Positions 61,483 through 64,000 of a stretch of 64,000 bases of DNA are shown here, piece by piece. Source of the stretch: Aurantimonas marianensis (GTDB lineage Bacteria > Pseudomonadota > Alphaproteobacteria > Rhizobiales > Rhizobiaceae); contig NZ_JALHBS010000069.1 of the NCBI RefSeq assembly GCF_024195285.1, forward strand, positions 37,618 to 101,617. The letters run 5' to 3'. Every line of letters begins with the position of its first letter. Position 1 is the first letter of the stretch. Made by a program: the position numbers and the translations under genes. Below the pieces are notes generated by a model, which was not told the DNA's origin, did not search any database, and was given only the letters and a program-made list of their open reading frames with translations.

Positions 61483-62927
61483 AGCATCCCCCGAATGTCT
61501 TCGAGGATATGCGCCGTCTCCACGTCCCGCGCCAGCATGTCTTCGATGATCTGCTCCGGGCTGCGCAGTGCCTCGGCCTCGGGTGCGTTCGGGTTCTTGA
61601 CCGACAGGTCCCAGGTCGCTTTGTCGAGGCTCCCGACCGGCACCGACCAGCTCTGCGGGCTGTCCTCCAGCTCCATCTGCAGCGTGACGAATTCTTCGAG
61701 ATCAGCGTCGTTCAGCGGGTTGGTCTTGCCGAGATTGCGGCCGGGATCGAGCTGGTAATACCAGACGGAGCGCGTCTTCGAGCCCTTCTCGAAGAACAGC
61801 ACCACCGTCTTGACGCCTGCGCCTTGGAACGTGCCGCCCGGGCAGTCGAGCACGGTGTGGAGATTGCACGTCTCCAGCAACTCCTTGCGCAGGGCGACGC
61901 TGGCGCCGTCGGTGTTCGACAGGAAGGTGTTCTTGATGACGATCGCGCCGCGCCCGCCGGCGCGCAGCTTGCGCATGAAATGCTGCAGGAAGAGATAGGC
62001 CGTCTCGCCCGACTTGATCGGGAAGTTCTGCTGGACTTCCTTTCGCTCGCCGCCGCCGAAGGGCGGGTTGGCGAGCACGATGTCGTGGCGGTCCCGCTCC
62101 CTTATGTCCATCACGTTCTCGGTGAGCGTGTTCGTGTGGCGGATCGACGGGGTGTCGATGCCGTGCAGGATCATGTTCATGATGCCCAGCACATAGGCCA
62201 GCGACTTTTTCTCCTGCCCGTAGAACGTCTTGCGCTGGAGTGTGTCCCAGTCCTTGGCCGAGAGATCGTCGCGCTTGAGATATTCGAACGCCTCGCACAG
62301 GAAGCCGGCCGACCCGCAGGCGCCGTCATAGATCGTCTCGCCGATCTGCGGCTCGACGACCTTGATCATGGCGCGGATCAGCGGGCGCGGCGTGTAATAT
62401 TCACCCCCGTTGCGACCGGCATTGCCCATGCGCTTGATCCGGCTCTCATAGAGATCGGACAGCTCGTGCTTGGCCGCCTGGCTGTTGAAGTTCAGCCCGT
62501 CGATGATCTCCAGCGTGTCGCGCAGCGTGTAGCCGGAGCGGAACTTGTTGACGATCTCCGAGAAGATTTCGCCGATCTTGTATTCCAGCGTGTCCGGATC
62601 GTCGGACGCCACGCGGAATTTTTTGAGATAAGGGAACAGCTCCCGATTGACGTAGTCGATCAGGTCCTCACCTGTCTTTGCCGCGTTGTGGTCGAGCTTG
62701 CCGTTCGTCTTCGGCGCGGCCCATGCCTGCCAGCGATAGGGCGCTTCGAGGATGGGCGTGTAGCCCTCGCCCTTCAATTCGGCGTCGTCCTGGCGCTCGG
62801 CCTCAAGGTCGTCGAGATATTTCAGGAATAGAACCCAGGAGGTCTGCTCAGCGTAGTCGAGCTCAGAGGAGATCCCCTCGTCGTTTCGCAGCACGCGGTC
62901 GATGTTGTTGAATGCGTTTTCGAACAT
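61479..62927 (-). CDS. hsdM: Type I restriction-modification DNA methyltransferase subunit M
   Basis: A 482-residue adenine-N6 methyltransferase. The N-terminal helical domain (FENAFNNIDRVLRNDEGISS) is followed by GGEYYTPRPLIRAMIKVVEP near residue 177. The SAM-binding motif DGACGSAGFLCEAF is near 205 and the catalytic NPPFGGGERKEVQ near 289. The start at 62927 matches the family; the frame runs to 63044 without similarity. It is the first gene of the minus-strand operon hsdM, hsdS, extra gene, hsdR. All methyltransferase motifs are intact. Confidence 0.96.
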   Translation of the reverse strand: MFENAFNNIDRVLRNDEGISSELDYAEQTSWVLFLKYLDDLEAERQDDAELKGEGYTPILEAPYRWQAWAAPKTNGKLDHNAAKTGEDLIDYVNRELFPYLKKFRVASDDPDTLEYKIGEIFSEIVNKFRSGYTLRDTLEIIDGLNFNSQAAKHELSDLYESRIKRMGNAGRNGGEYYTPRPLIRAMIKVVEPQIGETIYDGACGSAGFLCEAFEYLKRDDLSAKDWDTLQRKTFYGQEKKSLAYVLGIMNMILHGIDTPSIRHTNTLTENVMDIRERDRHDIVLANPPFGGGERKEVQQNFPIKSGETAYLFLQHFMRKLRAGGRGAIVIKNTFLSNTDGASVALRKELLETCNLHTVLDCPGGTFQGAGVKTVVLFFEKGSKTRSVWYYQLDPGRNLGKTNPLNDADLEEFVTLQMELEDSPQSWSVPVGSLDKATWDLSVKNPNAPEAEALRSPEQIIEDMLARDVETAHILEDIRGML

Positions 62928-63413
62928 GCCTGACCTTTTTCCGGCGGTTTTCGCCCTGGTAGAGCTGTAAGCGCTGCACGCTTTCTGAGGCAAGCTCCGG
63001 CAAGCAACAGAACCCGGTTGCAGTTCGCCGTCTCCAAAGGGCAATTACCCACCACCGGTTGCCAGCCGTCTCGATGCCTGAATACGTAGCGGGATGGAAC
63101 GCGGTGATTTGCAGCGGCTTTCGAAGGATAAACTGATCGATCCGGTGCTGCTGACGTTGCCCTCAAGTTTTATTCGATCGTAGGGTTCCCGTCCGGCGGG
63201 TTGGTTGCATTTTTGGCGGGATGCGCGGCGAGGCGACGGCGCAGAGCGAAGGATGGCCAAGGCATCTTCTGCATACCGACCGCTCGCAATTTCGCGACGA
63301 TCGATCAGGCTATCCGAGTGCAATAGGCGAAGCGGACCGAAGCGTTTTATATCGCGCTTCGATTGGTCAACGCCTTGTGATCGGCGCGGCGGAAACGTGC
63401 GCCAAGCATTCGC
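62928..63413. other. Leader/intergenic region upstream of hsdM
   Basis: 486 nt inside the island with no convincing gene; open frames present lack ribosome sites and family features. It should hold the hsd operon promoter reading left, but no clear -35/-10 pair could be assigned. Confidence 0.4.
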
Positions 63414-63439
63414 ATTTGTTGGTAGATTTGTTGGTATCG
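63414..63439. repeat. Right-end copy of the TTGTTGGTATCG element block
   Basis: A 26-nt block matching 53455-53480 at 25 of 26 positions and in the same orientation. It contains TTTGTTGGTAG and TTGTTGGTATCG. Lying about 60 nt inside the right boundary, it is a candidate integrase arm site. Confidence 0.7.
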
Positions 63440-63498
63440 AACGAAATTAATTTACCCGATAGCTAATTTAATCAACGTCTTACGTCATGGATGTGACG

Positions 63499-63519
63499 CC
63501 TTTCCTGGCACCATTTCCC
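63499..63519 (+). repeat. attR: right copy of the tRNA-Leu 3'-end repeat
   Basis: 21 nt from 63499 match 53331-53352 except for one missing G (cctgg-caccattt versus cctgggcaccattt). It marks the right boundary of the integrated element. Confidence 0.8.
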
Positions 63520-63543
63520 AAAATTGAGAATCAGGCGCCCTGC

Positions 63544-63762
63544 CTAGACGATCCCGTGAAGATGCGGGCGGCGGCCCGGCTGCGCGTTCGTCTGCGCATA
63601 TCTGAGCGCCTGGAGCCGCGCGTAAGGCTCCCAGCCCGCCAGCACTTTGCTCGCCGCGTCGGAGACTTCGAACTCGCCGCATCGCGGGCACCGGACGACG
63701 GCGACATGCGCTGCTTCGGCCTCGCCCCGCTCCGCCGGTCCATCACAGATGATGCAACGCAT
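63544..63762 (-). CDS. Small zinc-ribbon-like protein
   Basis: A 72-residue protein starting MRCIICDGPAERGEAEAAHV and continuing to RCPRCGEFEVSD. It has two CxxC pairs about 24 residues apart, as in a zinc ribbon. The ATG at 63762 has a gggagga ribosome site eight to nine bases upstream; the open frame to 63870 is unlikely to be used. It lies outside the island, 25 nt past the right attachment repeat. Function unknown; DNA or protein binding is possible. Confidence 0.7.
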   Translation of the reverse strand: MRCIICDGPAERGEAEAAHVAVVRCPRCGEFEVSDAASKVLAGWEPYARLQALRYAQTNAQPGRRPHLHGIV

Positions 63763-63897
63763 CGGTCGCTTTCCTCCCGGCCTTCGATAAGGTGCCATCC
63801 TGCGCCTTCGGGCTTGGAAATGGAATAGCGGCGCCGGCTCGCACCGACCGCTGATCACGGATGCTGCCAAGGGTCCGCGGCCGCCCGGTCCGGACTG

Positions 63898-63936
63898 AAA
63901 AAAGGGCGGCCCGGTTTGACCGTGCCGCCCTCTTTG
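63898..63936. terminator. Terminator hairpin, probably bidirectional
   Basis: GGGCGGC (63904-63910) pairs with GCCGCCC (63924-63930), flanked by A-runs on the left and tcttt on the right. It lies about 40 nt after the end of the gene entering from the right edge (minus strand) and reads as a rho-independent terminator in that direction. Confidence 0.75.
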
Positions 63937-63978
63937 TCATGGGATTGTCAGGTCCGTTTCGGCCGCGTTCGCGCCCGA

Positions 63979-64000
63979 TCAGAACTCTTCCCAGCTGTCG
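63979..64000 (-). CDS. C-terminal end of a probable methyl-accepting chemotaxis protein
   Basis: Only the last codons are present; on the minus strand they read DSWEEF then stop. Alphaproteobacterial chemoreceptors often end in a W-x-x-F pentapeptide that tethers CheR/CheB, and WEEF fits this. The terminator hairpin just downstream supports a real gene end. The assignment from six residues is tentative. Confidence 0.4.

Larger units (their letters stand above)
53331..63519. mobile_element. tRNA-Leu-integrated genomic island carrying a type I R-M system
   Basis: About 10.2 kb bounded by copies of the tRNA-Leu 3' end (53331-53352 and 63499-63519). A tRNA-type tyrosine integrase gene lies just inside the left boundary. 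Cargo in order: integrase, a hypothetical protein, AlpA-like and HTH/zinc-finger regulators, a second tyrosine recombinase, and the convergent hsdR, extra gene, hsdS, hsdM operon. Sites repeating TTGTTGGTATCG occur near both ends. Gene content and boundaries fit a small integrative or satellite-like defence island; no conjugation genes are present. Confidence 0.85.

Noticed and set aside
63045..63466. Open frames between hsdM and the right island end
   Set aside because: Low-quality translations on both strands without ribosome sites or family features; treated as noncoding leader.
1..64000. CRISPR array or insertion sequence
   Set aside because: No regularly spaced direct repeats of the right size and no transposase gene were seen; repeats found are explained as island sites, a coding duplication and a hexamer tract.

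Overview
The window is high-GC bacterial DNA. Gene families and local order point to an alphaproteobacterium of the Hyphomicrobiales (Rhizobiales) type, perhaps close to Aurantimonadaceae. The clues are Smo-type polyol ABC transporters, several TRAP transporters, a coxCMSLDEF carbon monoxide dehydrogenase cluster, and the uppP / NDUFA9-like / GST / queG neighbourhood. The taxonomic placement is inference; no rRNA gene is present.

Layout. (1) 1-3.8 kb: a minus-strand copper-handling operon (lipoprotein, TolC-like outer-membrane lipoprotein, Tat-exported multicopper oxidase, start of another exported protein). (2) 4.1-11.9 kb: a TetR regulator divergent from a three-subunit molybdenum hydroxylase (FAD, 2Fe-2S, Mo subunits) followed by a TRAP transporter. 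This looks like uptake plus hydroxylation of an unidentified organic acid. (3) 12.1-23.1 kb: a polyol regulon with zinc alcohol dehydrogenase, mannitol 2-dehydrogenase, SDR polyol dehydrogenase, Smo-type ABC transporter and LacI regulator, divergent from a PfkB kinase and a GatZ/KbaZ-family protein. The set matches the D-altritol/galactitol route via tagatose 6-phosphate described in Agrobacterium. (4) 23.4-33.6 kb: aminotransferase, iron-type alcohol dehydrogenase, aldehyde dehydrogenase, glutamine-synthetase-like ligase, a second TRAP transporter, N-formylglutamate-amidohydrolase-like enzyme and an RpiR regulator. These suggest an uncharacterised gamma-glutamylation route for an amino alcohol or amine. 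(5) 33.6-41.8 kb: an authentic form I aerobic CO dehydrogenase cluster (coxF, E, D, L, S, M, C read on the minus strand), with the form I active-site signature in CoxL and possible LytTR-type direct repeats between coxC and coxM.

(6) 42-53 kb: mixed chromosomal genes: an alpha/beta hydrolase, a low-GC methyltransferase-like membrane protein, an atypical SDR lacking the catalytic Tyr/Lys, a LysR regulator, a SHOCT protein, a repeat protein translationally coupled to an epimerase-like protein, queG, a membrane/secreted pair, a GST, uppP and an NDUFA9-like protein. (7) 53.26-63.52 kb: an intact tRNA-Leu(CAG) with a roughly 10.2 kb integrated element behind it. The element is bounded by copies of the tRNA 3' end and carries two tyrosine recombinases, small regulators and a type I restriction-modification operon. 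That operon has an extra, possibly HNH-like gene wedged between hsdS and hsdR. (8) Right edge: a zinc-ribbon-like small protein, a terminator hairpin, and the last codons of a probable chemoreceptor.

The best candidates for something undescribed are the extra gene inside the hsd operon, the gamma-glutamylation/TRAP cluster, and the molybdenum hydroxylase/TRAP cluster with an unusual active-site loop.
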